Shown: piece after piece, positions 6,356 to 14,089 of the stretch
Layout of the letters: each line of letters opens with the position of its first letter
How positions within the stretch are numbered: position 1 is the first letter of the stretch
Assembly (NCBI RefSeq): GCF_025465275.1
Contig: NZ_JAODNK010000101.1
Location: forward strand, 1 to 32,642
Reading direction: 5' to 3'
Length of the DNA stretch: 32,642 nucleotides
Source: Nocardia sp.
GTDB taxonomy: Bacteria; Actinomycetota; Actinomycetes; Mycobacteriales; Mycobacteriaceae
Made by a program: the position numbers and the translations under genes
Notes under the pieces: generated by a model
The model's input: the letters and a program-made list of their open reading frames with translations, nothing else
Databases searched by the model: none
What the model was told of the DNA's origin: nothing

Positions 6356-7909
6356 TTACGGGTGCTGCCGGTTCGATTGGGCGAGGCGGTGCCAGCCGTT
6401 GTCGTCGCAGGCGACGAGGCCTGCGATTTCGAGGGCGGAGAGGGTGGCGCGGACTGCCGGCAGGGGCAGGCCGGTGTCCGTAACCAGGGCGCGTGGGAGC
6501 CGGGAGCCGATTGTGGGGAGGGCGGCGAAGAGTAGCGCCTCGTGGCCGGAGAGGTTGTCCTCCGGGGAGGGCGGGACGACGCCGGGCAGGGACAGGCGCA
6601 GCGGGCCCGCTTCGTCGAGTATTTCGGCGGCTGTGGTGGCGATGAAGGCCTCGCCCTCGCGGATCATGCGGTGGCAGCCGACCGATGCGGCGGAGGTGAT
6701 CGGACCCGGGACGGCGAGGGCCGGGCGGCCAAGGCGGCGAGTCCATTTCACGGTATTGCGCGCACCGCTGCGGGCACCCGCCTCCACCACCACAACGGCA
6801 TCGGCCAGCGCGGCGATGAGGCGATTGCGAGCCAGGAAATAGTGTTTGCGCACTGCGGTTCCGGGCGGATATTCGGTGACGACCAGCCCGGTCGCGGCAA
6901 TCTCGGCCAGCAGGCGATCGTGCTGCACCGGGTACGGGCGGTCGGGCCCGCAGGCCAGGACGGCGACCGTGCAGCCGCCGACCGCCAGCGCAGCGCGATG
7001 AGCCATCCCGTCGATCCCGAAAGCCGCACCGGACACCACCGTCCACCCGCGCACCGCCAATTCCCCGGCTATCTCCCCCGTGGCGTGATTCCCATACCCG
7101 GTGCTGCACCGCGCACCCACCACCGCCACCGCCCGCTCGGTGCACTCCACCAGCGAGCGCGGCCCGCGCGCCCACAGCACAAGCGGCACCGCAGCAGCCT
7201 CATCCTGCGCCGGATCCAACTGCCGCAACCCGAGCATCCGCCAAGCCGGCCACTCCGGATCATCCGGCGTCACCACCCGCCCATCCAGCCGATCCATCAA
7301 TGCCAAATCCTGCTCGGCCCGGTCGATTCCACGCCGCAACTCGGTCGGCCCCCGCAACACCTCCGGCAGCGCACACTCCCGCACCGCCCGAGCCGCCTCC
7401 ACCACCCCCACCGATTCGATCAGCAAAGACAAAGCCGCACAGGGCCCCTCAACCACCCGAGACAAATAGACCCAAGCCAGCCTCCGCTCATCAGCATCGG
7501 ACCGATCCATACGAATTGGCTCATCAGCACCATCCGCAGACCAGCCCGGACTAGCCGGGGTCCCACGATCGGCCACTGGCTCATTGGGATTGGCGAGCGG
7601 CCTGGTCGAACCCACAACCAACCCACTCGGCTCGGAGGGCATGCCGTTCAGAACAGCAGGAATCCCGTTCGGACTGGCAAGTGATCCAGTCGGCGCTGCC
7701 GCAGCGCCGACTGAGTCGATAGGAGGCTTGCTCACCCCCGCGACAGGATCGCCCTCTTCCGCGGCGCGATCAGTCACGTCGATGACTCGACCGATGGACT
7801 CGGTAGCAGGGCCTCGGGCCGACAACTCCGGCGCATCGGCAGCACCGCGGGCGGGCGACCACTCCGGGGCTGCCGAGGCTCGGTGTTGTTCGGGCAGCAT
7901 GTCGCTCAT
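6356..7909 (-). CDS. dprA: DNA-processing protein DprA with long N-terminal extension
   Basis: Protein of 517 aa in the DprA/Smf family, which binds single-stranded DNA and loads RecA in transformation and recombination. The Rossmann-fold core contains VGARCSTGYGNHATGEIA, VVSGAAFGIDGMAHRAAL, ACGPDRPYP, FLARNRLIAALADAVVVVEAG and AVPGPITSAASVGCHRMI. A C-terminal winged helix (LPRALVTDTGLPLPAVRATLSALEIAGLV) follows. The first ~135 residues are Pro/Ala/Gly/Ser-rich, look disordered and are not part of the family. The ATG at 7909 overlaps the yifB stop by 4 bases, which supports this long start over one near residue 130. It forms an operon with yraN and yifB, as in mycobacteria. Confidence 0.93.
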   Translation of the reverse strand: MSDMLPEQHRASAAPEWSPARGAADAPELSARGPATESIGRVIDVTDRAAEEGDPVAGVSKPPIDSVGAAAAPTGSLASPNGIPAVLNGMPSEPSGLVVGSTRPLANPNEPVADRGTPASPGWSADGADEPIRMDRSDADERRLAWVYLSRVVEGPCAALSLLIESVGVVEAARAVRECALPEVLRGPTELRRGIDRAEQDLALMDRLDGRVVTPDDPEWPAWRMLGLRQLDPAQDEAAAVPLVLWARGPRSLVECTERAVAVVGARCSTGYGNHATGEIAGELAVRGWTVVSGAAFGIDGMAHRAALAVGGCTVAVLACGPDRPYPVQHDRLLAEIAATGLVVTEYPPGTAVRKHYFLARNRLIAALADAVVVVEAGARSGARNTVKWTRRLGRPALAVPGPITSAASVGCHRMIREGEAFIATTAAEILDEAGPLRLSLPGVVPPSPEDNLSGHEALLFAALPTIGSRLPRALVTDTGLPLPAVRATLSALEIAGLVACDDNGWHRLAQSNRQHP

Positions 7910-9414
7910 GCCACACCTCGCTGGCGGAAGCTCAATGCCTGCAGTACGTCCTGGGCATTGGGGATGTCGCTGCCGCGCAAGTCGCTGACGGTCCAGGCGA
8001 CTCGGATTGCGCGATCCGCGCCTCGGGCCGACATGCGGCCGTGGCTCAGGGCGGTCTCGACAGGGGCCAGCGCCTCCCGTGGCAGCCGGAATTGCTGGCG
8101 CAGAATGTGTCCCGGGACTTCGGCGTTGGTGGACAGGCCCAGGCTCTCCCAGCGCTTGGCCGCGGCATTGCGCGCTGCGGTCACGCGGGCCCGGACCACC
8201 TCGCTGTTCTCGACCTCGTCACCGCTGAAGGCGCCTGCCGACTGTGCATGCATCTGGACCGCCAGATCGATGCGGTCGAGCAGTGGACCCGACAGTTTGC
8301 CGAGGTAGCGGCGGCGAGCCAAAGGTGCACAGATGCAATCGATATCGCGGGCGGGCGCACACGGGCAGGGGTTGGCGGCCAGCACCAGCTGAAATCTGGC
8401 CGGATACCGCGCGACCCCGTCGCGCCGGGCAATGCGAACTTCGCCCTCCTCCAAGGGAGTTCGAAGGGCTTCGAGAACCTTGCTTCCAATCTCAGCGCAC
8501 TCGTCGAGAAAGAGGACGCCGCGATGAGCACAGCTGACCGCGCCCGGGCGTGCGGTGCCTGATCCGCCGCCGATCATGGAGGTCACCGACGATGAGTGGT
8601 GCGGGGCGACGAACGGTGGGGCGAAGATCAGGGGGTGGTCGTCGGAGAGGATGCCCGCCACCGAGTGAATGGCTGTGACCTCCAGGGATTCTCGTTCCCG
8701 CAGCGGCGGGAGCAGACTCGGAAGGCGTTGTGCCAGCATGGTTTTGCCGATTCCGGGCGGCCCGGTGAGCAGCAGATGGTGCCCGCCGGCGGCAGCCACC
8801 TCCAGGGCCCAGCGGGCCTCGTCCTGGCCGACCACCTCGCTCAGGTCACCGATGGACGGGATGGGAGCGGGCTGTACGGGATCGGGCAGGGTGAGTTCAT
8901 TACCGCCGCGCAGCCAGTCCACCAGCTCGCCCAGCGTCGCTGCGCCGAGCACCCGAATACCGTCCACGAGCCCGGCTTCGGCCAATGCCGCGGTGGGAAC
9001 CACTACCGTGCTCCGCCCGGCCGTACGCGCCGCCAGCACCGCGGGCAGAATGCCTCGCACCCGGCGTATGCGCCCGTCGAGAGCCAATTCACCGAGCAGC
9101 ACCACATCGGCGAGACGCTGCGCCGGAATGGACCCGGCCGCATCGAGTACGGCCGCCGCCAGCGCAAGATCGTAAACGCTGCCGACCTTGGGCAAGGTCG
9201 CCGGAGACAGCGCCAGGATCACCCGCCCGTCCGGCCACTTCTCCCCCGTATTCGTGACCGCTGCCCGCACGCGATCCCGGGACTCCTGCAGTGTGGTGTC
9301 CGGCCGCCCCACCAGATGCACCGACGGCAGTCCCTGCCCGATATCAGCTTCGATCTCGACCAATTGCCCGTCCACCCCGGCAACTGCCACCGAATACGCC
9401 CTCCCCAAAGGCAT
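7906..9414 (-). CDS. YifB/ComM family Mg-chelatase-like AAA+ ATPase
   Basis: Protein of 502 aa. ComM, a member of this family, is a hexameric helicase promoting branch migration during natural transformation. The N-terminal S5-like domain covers about residues 1-165 (GLPSVHLVGRPDTTLQESRDRVRAA). The AAA+ domain has Walker A GPPGIGKTMLAQRLPSLLPPL and Walker B GVLFLDECAEIG. A Cys-rich loop, ANPCPCAPARDIDCIC, is typical of the family, and the C-terminal Mg_chelatase_C region includes HGRMSARGADRAIRVAWTVSDL. The ATG at 9414 lies one base after the yraN stop, and the gene overlaps dprA by 4 bases. This linkage suggests a role in handling recombining DNA; whether the host is transformable cannot be seen. 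Confidence 0.93.
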   Translation of the reverse strand: MPLGRAYSVAVAGVDGQLVEIEADIGQGLPSVHLVGRPDTTLQESRDRVRAAVTNTGEKWPDGRVILALSPATLPKVGSVYDLALAAAVLDAAGSIPAQRLADVVLLGELALDGRIRRVRGILPAVLAARTAGRSTVVVPTAALAEAGLVDGIRVLGAATLGELVDWLRGGNELTLPDPVQPAPIPSIGDLSEVVGQDEARWALEVAAAGGHHLLLTGPPGIGKTMLAQRLPSLLPPLRERESLEVTAIHSVAGILSDDHPLIFAPPFVAPHHSSSVTSMIGGGSGTARPGAVSCAHRGVLFLDECAEIGSKVLEALRTPLEEGEVRIARRDGVARYPARFQLVLAANPCPCAPARDIDCICAPLARRRYLGKLSGPLLDRIDLAVQMHAQSAGAFSGDEVENSEVVRARVTAARNAAAKRWESLGLSTNAEVPGHILRQQFRLPREALAPVETALSHGRMSARGADRAIRVAWTVSDLRGSDIPNAQDVLQALSFRQRGVA

Positions 9415-9415
9415 T

Positions 9416-9775
9416 TCAGAACACCGCCTCGAGGTGATCGATCACCGGCGCTGTCCCGGGCCGCATCAGCACCGACACCACATCGAACCGGACCCGCGAC
9501 CACGGGCCGCCCTGCTCGTGCAGCCACAGCAGCGCTAGGCGGCGTATTCGCTGCTGTTTGAGAAAGGTGACCGCTTCGGCGGGCGGTCCGTAGGCGAGCC
9601 CGCGACGGGTCTTGACCTCGATGAACACCGTGACGCCCGCGCGGTCACGGCCGATCAGATCGAGTTCGCCGTACCGGCACCGCCAATTGCGGGCAACGAT
9701 CTCCATACCGGCGTCGCGCAGATACCGCGCCGCCAGTTCCTCCCCGTGTGCGCCCAGCGCGAGATTGTCTCCCAT
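9416..9775 (-). CDS. UPF0102 family protein YraN
   Basis: Protein of 119 aa with a predicted restriction-endonuclease-like (PD-(D/E)xK) fold. Diagnostic blocks are LGAHGEELAARYLRDAGMEIVARNWR, then YGELDLIGRD and VFIEVKTRRG, whose Asp, Glu and Lys are the putative catalytic set, and RIRRLALLWL. Length matches the family. The activity of bacterial UPF0102 proteins is not firmly established. It is first in the tightly packed yraN-yifB-dprA set, which suggests a role with DNA substrates. The start at ATG 9775 is supported by the conserved N-terminal block. Confidence 0.92.
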   Translation of the reverse strand: MGDNLALGAHGEELAARYLRDAGMEIVARNWRCRYGELDLIGRDRAGVTVFIEVKTRRGLAYGPPAEAVTFLKQQRIRRLALLWLHEQGGPWSRVRFDVVSVLMRPGTAPVIDHLEAVF

Positions 9776-9862
9776 TCAGCCAGCATGGCCGGGCCCAGAA
9801 GGGACCCCGCCATGCCGACCTGCGGAAACAGAATTGCCTGTGGATAGCGAGAAGCTTGTGGA

Positions 9863-10168
9863 CTACTCAGGAAGCCGCAGGTCAGGCTTCTCCAGCTCCT
9901 CGATATTGACATCCTTGAAGGTGATGACTCGAACGTGCTTCACGAAGCGGGCGGGCCGGTACATATCCCAGACCCACGCATCGGACATGCGCACCTCGAA
10001 GTACACCTCGCCGTCAGCGTTCTGCGGCCGCAGCTCGACTGTGTTGGCCAGGTAGAAGCGGCGCTCGGTCTCCACCACATACGAGAACTGGCCGACGATG
10101 TCCTTGTACTCTCGATATAGCGAGAGTTCCATCTCGGTTTCGTATTTCTCGAGATCCTCGGCGCTCAT
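9863..10168 (-). CDS. DUF2469 family protein (conserved actinobacterial)
   Basis: Protein of 101 aa, highly conserved in actinobacteria and corresponding to M. tuberculosis Rv2901c. It begins MSAEDLEKYETEMELSLY, followed by REYKDIVGQFSYVVETERRF, then SDAWVWDMYRPARFVKHVRV and the acidic end NIEELEKPDLRLPE. An open frame extends upstream to 10357, but the N-terminus conserved in mycobacteria starts at 10168, with AAGGAGG some 12 bases upstream. It is rich in acidic and aromatic residues and has no signal peptide. The function is unknown. It is consistently next to rnhB and lepB. Confidence 0.92.
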   Translation of the reverse strand: MSAEDLEKYETEMELSLYREYKDIVGQFSYVVETERRFYLANTVELRPQNADGEVYFEVRMSDAWVWDMYRPARFVKHVRVITFKDVNIEELEKPDLRLPE

Positions 10169-10211
10169 CGGGTGGAACGTCCTCCTTGTCGCCCTACTGG
10201 GTGTAGAGACA

Positions 10212-10976
10212 TCATCCCGCATACGCGGTATCGGTAGCCACCCGGCCGGTCTCCCGCACATTGCGCCAGGACCGCCGGTGCTCACTGGTGACGCCCAACC
10301 GCTGCAGAGCCTCGGTGTGTTCGGGCGTGTTGTAGCCCTTGTGCCCGGCAAATCCATAGCCGGGGAATTGCTCGTCGAGCTGCACCATCATGCGGTCCCT
10401 GGTCACCTTGGCGAGCACGCTCGCCGCGGCGATACAGGCCGCCGTCGCGTCACCACCGATCACCGGCAGCGACGGCACCGGAATGCCCGGCACGCGGAAC
10501 CCATCGGTGAGAACGTACCCGGGCACCGGGTCCAGCCCCGCCACCGCACGCCGCATGCCTTCGATATTGGCGACGTGGATACCGATGGAGTCGATCTCCC
10601 AGGCCGGGACCACGATCACCTTCCAGGCCAGCGCGACCCGCTTGATGATCGGGAACAGTTCCTCGCGCGCGGATTCGGTGAGTTTCTTGGAATCGTCGAG
10701 CCCGGCGAGCGAGGTGTACGCCTTGGGCGCCAGCAGGCAGGCGGCCACCACCAGCGGTCCCGCGCACGGGCCGCGACCCGCCTCGTCGACACCCGCGACG
10801 GGACCGAGCCCGCTGCGGATGAGCGCCGATTCCAGGGTGCGTAGCCCGCCGGCGCGGCGCATGACCACGCGTGGCGGCCAGTCGCCGCGTTCGATCGGCT
10901 GCTGCTGAATCATTTTGCCGCCGCGCGGCTTCCGCGCCGGACCGCTCGCGGCCCGCGTACCCGCACCGTTCGCCAT
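10212..10976 (-). CDS. rnhB: Ribonuclease HII
   Basis: Removes RNA primers and misincorporated ribonucleotides by cutting the RNA strand of RNA/DNA hybrids. Catalytic residues are visible: Asp-Glu in AGVDEAGRGPCAGPL, an Asp in VLTDGFRVPG, and an Asp in AASVLAKVTRDRMM. LDDSKKLTESAREELFPII and FAGHKGYNTPEHTEAL are further family motifs. I choose ATG 10976, preceded by GGGGAAG; GTG 10985 and ATG 10913 are alternatives, the last giving a length closer to other RNases HII. The extra N-terminal residues are basic and probably disordered. It lies 30 bases after lepB and 43 before the DUF2469 gene. Confidence 0.95.
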   Translation of the reverse strand: MANGAGTRAASGPARKPRGGKMIQQQPIERGDWPPRVVMRRAGGLRTLESALIRSGLGPVAGVDEAGRGPCAGPLVVAACLLAPKAYTSLAGLDDSKKLTESAREELFPIIKRVALAWKVIVVPAWEIDSIGIHVANIEGMRRAVAGLDPVPGYVLTDGFRVPGIPVPSLPVIGGDATAACIAAASVLAKVTRDRMMVQLDEQFPGYGFAGHKGYNTPEHTEALQRLGVTSEHRRSWRNVRETGRVATDTAYAG

Positions 10977-11006
10977 CTTCCCCACCGGTCGATTATCCCG
11001 CAGGAC

Positions 11007-11804
11007 TCAGTTGGTCTGTGGGTCTTGTGCGCGCACGAATCCGATCCGGCCCAGCGGCCAGATCTTGTAGACCGCCTTGCCGCGCACATCCGAGACGGGC
11101 ACCGTGCCGTGGTACTGATCGTCCTGGTGGTAGCGCGAATCGGCGGATTCGCGGCGATTGTCGCCCATGACCCACAGATTGCCGTCCGGCACCTTCACCG
11201 GCCCGAACGCGCGGCCGCCGGCATTGAACTGAATATCGGGATGCGCGGGATCGAACGGGTTATTGCGTTCGGCCACCACATACGGCTCGTCGAGCGGCTT
11301 CCCGTCGACCAGGATGCGGCCCTGCGCATCACAGCACTGCACGGTCTGCCCGCCGGTGGCGATGACCCGCTTCACCAGATCGTTCTCGTCCGGCGGCACC
11401 AGTCCGAAGAAGGAGAAGAAGTTCTGGGCGCCGCGCACCACGGTGTTCCGCGAGCGGATCGACGTGTAGTGCTTGTTCCAGGAATCACTCGGCCCGACGA
11501 ACACCACCACATCACCCGGCTTGGGATCGCCGAAGTAGTAACTCAGCTTCTGCACGTAGATGCGGTCACCGGTGCAACCGGTGCAACCGTGCAGGGTCGG
11601 TTCCATCGACTGCGAGGGGATCACGTACGGCCGGCCGATGAAAGTCACGACCAGTGCGGTGATCACCGCGGCAATGCCGATGAGCATCGGCAGTTCCTGC
11701 CAGAACGGCCGCTGCTTCTTCTTCGGCTTGGTGGTCGTCGCCTCATCCGCACGGCCCTCGTCGCCGGGTCCGGACACCGTCAACGACTCGCTCTCGTCTG
11801 CCAC
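11007..11804 (-). CDS. lepB: Signal peptidase I
   Basis: Membrane-bound serine protease that removes signal peptides from exported preproteins. A basic stretch (KPKKKQRPFWQ) precedes one transmembrane segment at about residues 39-57. Box B, PSQSMEPTL, carries nucleophile S66, and NDLVKRVIATGG carries the general base K145. Later boxes are VPDGNLWVMGDNRRESADSRYH and VRGKAVYKIWPLGRIG. The start is uncertain. The frame opens with GTG at 11825, but that codon lies within a strong hairpin following rplS; GTG 11804 (VADESES) is the next in-frame option and is used here. Neither has a good ribosome binding site. rplS-lepB-rnhB order matches mycobacteria. Confidence 0.93.
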   Translation of the reverse strand: MADESESLTVSGPGDEGRADEATTTKPKKKQRPFWQELPMLIGIAAVITALVVTFIGRPYVIPSQSMEPTLHGCTGCTGDRIYVQKLSYYFGDPKPGDVVVFVGPSDSWNKHYTSIRSRNTVVRGAQNFFSFFGLVPPDENDLVKRVIATGGQTVQCCDAQGRILVDGKPLDEPYVVAERNNPFDPAHPDIQFNAGGRAFGPVKVPDGNLWVMGDNRRESADSRYHQDDQYHGTVPVSDVRGKAVYKIWPLGRIGFVRAQDPQTN

Positions 11805-11813
11805 CGGAACAGA

Positions 11814-11853
11814 GTAGCCCGGCACCGCGAAGAACTATGCGGTGCCGGGCTAC
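11814..11853 (-). terminator. Perfect 15-bp hairpin after rplS
   Basis: Arms GTAGCCCGGCACCGC and GCGGTGCCGGGCTAC pair perfectly around a 10-base loop. The stem begins 25 bases after the rplS stop. No T tract follows, but the stem is strong enough for an actinobacterial-type terminator. It overlaps the first possible lepB start codon. Confidence 0.8.
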
Positions 11854-11878
11854 TCGGCGTTCGGAGCAAAAAGCTACT

Positions 11879-12220
11879 TCAGCGCTTTTCCTTGATCTTC
11901 GCAGCCTTGCCACGCAGATCGCGCAGGTAGTACAGCTTGGCGCGACGGACGTCACCACGGGTGACGATCTCGAGGCTCGCGATGTTCGGGGAGTGCACCG
12001 GGAAGGTGCGCTCCACGCCGACACCGAACGACACCTTGCGGACCGTGAAGGTCTCGCGGATGCCACCGTTCTGGCGGCGGATGACGACGCCCTTGAAGAC
12101 CTGGACGCGCTCCTTGTTGCCTTCGATAACCTTCACGTGCACGTTGACCGTGTCACCCGGGCGGAAAGCCGGGATGTCGCTGCGGAGCGACTTTTCGTCG
12201 ACGAAGTCGAGGGTGTTCAT
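11879..12220 (-). CDS. rplS: 50S ribosomal protein L19
   Basis: Large-subunit ribosomal protein at the 30S-50S interface, 113 aa. It shows FRPGDTVNVHVKVIEGNKERVQVFKGVVI, the strongly conserved RQNGGIRETFTVRKVSFGVGVERTFP, then SPNIASLEIVTRGDVRRAKLYYLRDLRGKAAKIKEKR. The start at ATG 12220 has AAGGA about 5 bases upstream. In many bacteria rplS ends the rpsP-rimM-trmD operon. Here it is separated from trmD by about 10 kb, has its own leader and ends at a strong hairpin, so it is transcribed independently. Confidence 0.98.
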   Translation of the reverse strand: MNTLDFVDEKSLRSDIPAFRPGDTVNVHVKVIEGNKERVQVFKGVVIRRQNGGIRETFTVRKVSFGVGVERTFPVHSPNIASLEIVTRGDVRRAKLYYLRDLRGKAAKIKEKR

Positions 12221-12234
12221 TTCCGTCCTTATGA

Positions 12235-12248
12235 TGTTCGCGCGAACA
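12235..12248. promoter_or_regulatory. Perfect 14-bp palindrome in rplS leader
   Basis: TGTTCGCGCGAACA is self-complementary and lies 15-28 bases upstream of the rplS start, just before its ribosome binding site. It could be an operator or a small RNA stem. The half sites are in the opposite orientation to an actinobacterial LexA box (GAAC-N4-GTTC), so I do not call SOS control. Confidence 0.35.
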
Positions 12249-12397
12249 GAGGAACCTGGCGGCTACCTCGAGTGGAGATGCTCTACCGGTTCGTGCTCCG
12301 GATAATGGGCGGTGCCCAGGCATGAAAGCGCCCAAGGCAACCTGACCATAGTGCCAGATGGTGGGACCGACCCGGAAATCGGGGCCCCTCGCACCGG

Positions 12398-14065
12398 CTA
12401 CGACCCGGTATTCGCCCGGGTGATCGCGGAGGCGATATCCGATACCAGCGGCGGATAGTCGGTGGCGCCCGTGACGACCTGCAGGAATACCAGGCAGTCC
12501 TGGGCGGCCGCAGCAACCTCCATGCACTCGCGCAGTTCTCCGACCGTAGTGGCTCGCAGCGTCAGCACCGAATCCTCGTCGCCACCGAAAGCGTGGGGCA
12601 GTTCACCCCAGCGCCAGGGCGCGATGTCGTTGTAGGGCGCGTTCGCACCGTGAATGGCACGCTCGATGGCGTAGCCATTGTTGTCGACCAGGATGATGAC
12701 GCCGGTCAGGCGTTCCCGGATCCAGGTGCCGAGTTCCTGAATGGACAGCTGGGCGGCACCGTCGCCGATCACCAGGACGGGACGGCGGTCCGGACAGGCC
12801 AGCCCGGCGCCGAGCGCGGCGGGCAGGGCGTAGCCGATGGAACCCCACAGCGGCTGGCCGACGAAGGTGATGCCGGCGGGCATGCGCAGGGCGGCCAGGC
12901 CGAAGAAGGCCGAACCCTGGTCTGCGACAACCACATTGTTGTTATCGAGGGCCCCGGCGACCAGCGGCCACAGGGTCGCCTGGGTGAGCGGGGTCTCGCC
13001 GGGATCGGTGACTATCGGGATGACATCGGCGGCCGGGGTGGTCGCGTCCGGTTCGGCGAACGAGCCGGAAATCCTCGTCAGGATTTCCAGGGCAGCGGTC
13101 AGGGACAGCGGTGCGTAGGCGTCCATACCGCCGATGACGGTGCGTTCCGGGCCGATATCGATGGTCCGGCGCGGGTCGATGCGATGGCTGAATCCGGCGG
13201 TGATGCTGTCGGTGTACTGCACGCCGACCGTCACCAGGCGCTCGGAATCCTCGACCGCCGCGCGCACCGCCTCGGGTGAGGCCGCACCGGTGTAGACGCC
13301 GAGGAAGTTCGGGGTCGATTCGTCCACCAGCGTTTTGCCCCAGGCGAGCGTGGCGTGCGGCAAATCGGCAGCGTGCAGCAGCGTCCGCAATTGCTCGGTC
13401 GCGCCGATGCGGTTGACGAAGACGTCGGCCAGCACGGTCACCCGGCGGTCGGCGAGGAAGTCGAGGGCGGCCTGCTCGAAAGCCATTCGCGCACCGGCAC
13501 TGCTGAAGTCCGCGGGTGGAGACAGCGGCGCGGTCGGCGGATAGACCTCCACGCGCGCGGTATCGGTGGCGAGCATCAGATAGCCCGGGCGGCGGTGCAC
13601 CAGTACCGAATTCAGTACCCGGTCGATTTCCTGACAGGCATCGGCCGCGCCCAGATCGGCCTGGGCGCAGGTGACTTCGGCGGCAATGCGCCGGAAGTGA
13701 TGGAAATCGCCGTCGCCGAGGGTGTGGTGGATGACGCGATGATTGGCTTGGATGTCCTTGGCCGGCACGCCGACGATGTGCACGACCGGCACGTATTCGG
13801 CATAGCTGCCCGCAATGGCATTGACCGCGCTGAGCTCGCCGACACCGTAGGTGGTGACAACCGCGCCGATGCCGCGTAGCCGGGCGTAACCGTCGGCGGC
13901 GTAACCGGCATTGAGCTCATTGGCGCTGCCGACCCAGCGGATGCCGCGGTGCTCGACCACGTGGTCGAGGAATTGCAGATTGAAATCCCCCGGGACACCG
14001 AATATTTCGGTGACACCGAGTTCGTGGAGCCGATCGAGCAGGTAATCGCCGACAACGTAGCCCAT
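12398..14065 (-). CDS. kdc: ThDP-dependent 2-keto acid decarboxylase
   Basis: Predicted to decarboxylate 2-oxo acids such as pyruvate, indolepyruvate or branched-chain keto acids to aldehydes; 555 aa, the family's usual length. Catalytic residues of the pyruvate/indolepyruvate decarboxylase group are present: D27 in VPGDFN, E50 in SANELNAGYAADGYAR (activates ThDP), and the H113-H114 pair in VIHHTLGDGDF. The ThDP/Mg motif is GDGAAQLSIQELGTW through ILVDNNGYAIERAIHG, including the second catalytic Glu. This separates it from acetolactate synthases, which lack the HH pair. The mycobacterial counterpart is annotated kdc/pdc. It lies 24 bases after a membrane-protein gene and may share its transcript. 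The preferred substrate cannot be read from the sequence. Confidence 0.92.
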   Translation of the reverse strand: MGYVVGDYLLDRLHELGVTEIFGVPGDFNLQFLDHVVEHRGIRWVGSANELNAGYAADGYARLRGIGAVVTTYGVGELSAVNAIAGSYAEYVPVVHIVGVPAKDIQANHRVIHHTLGDGDFHHFRRIAAEVTCAQADLGAADACQEIDRVLNSVLVHRRPGYLMLATDTARVEVYPPTAPLSPPADFSSAGARMAFEQAALDFLADRRVTVLADVFVNRIGATEQLRTLLHAADLPHATLAWGKTLVDESTPNFLGVYTGAASPEAVRAAVEDSERLVTVGVQYTDSITAGFSHRIDPRRTIDIGPERTVIGGMDAYAPLSLTAALEILTRISGSFAEPDATTPAADVIPIVTDPGETPLTQATLWPLVAGALDNNNVVVADQGSAFFGLAALRMPAGITFVGQPLWGSIGYALPAALGAGLACPDRRPVLVIGDGAAQLSIQELGTWIRERLTGVIILVDNNGYAIERAIHGANAPYNDIAPWRWGELPHAFGGDEDSVLTLRATTVGELRECMEVAAAAQDCLVFLQVVTGATDYPPLVSDIASAITRANTGS

Positions 14066-14089
14066 TCGGCAACAGTGGCACGCCAGTCG

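Noticed and set aside
12235..12248. LexA/SOS box
   Set aside because: The half sites face the wrong way (GTTC-N4-GAAC instead of GAAC-N4-GTTC), and rplS is not an expected SOS gene.
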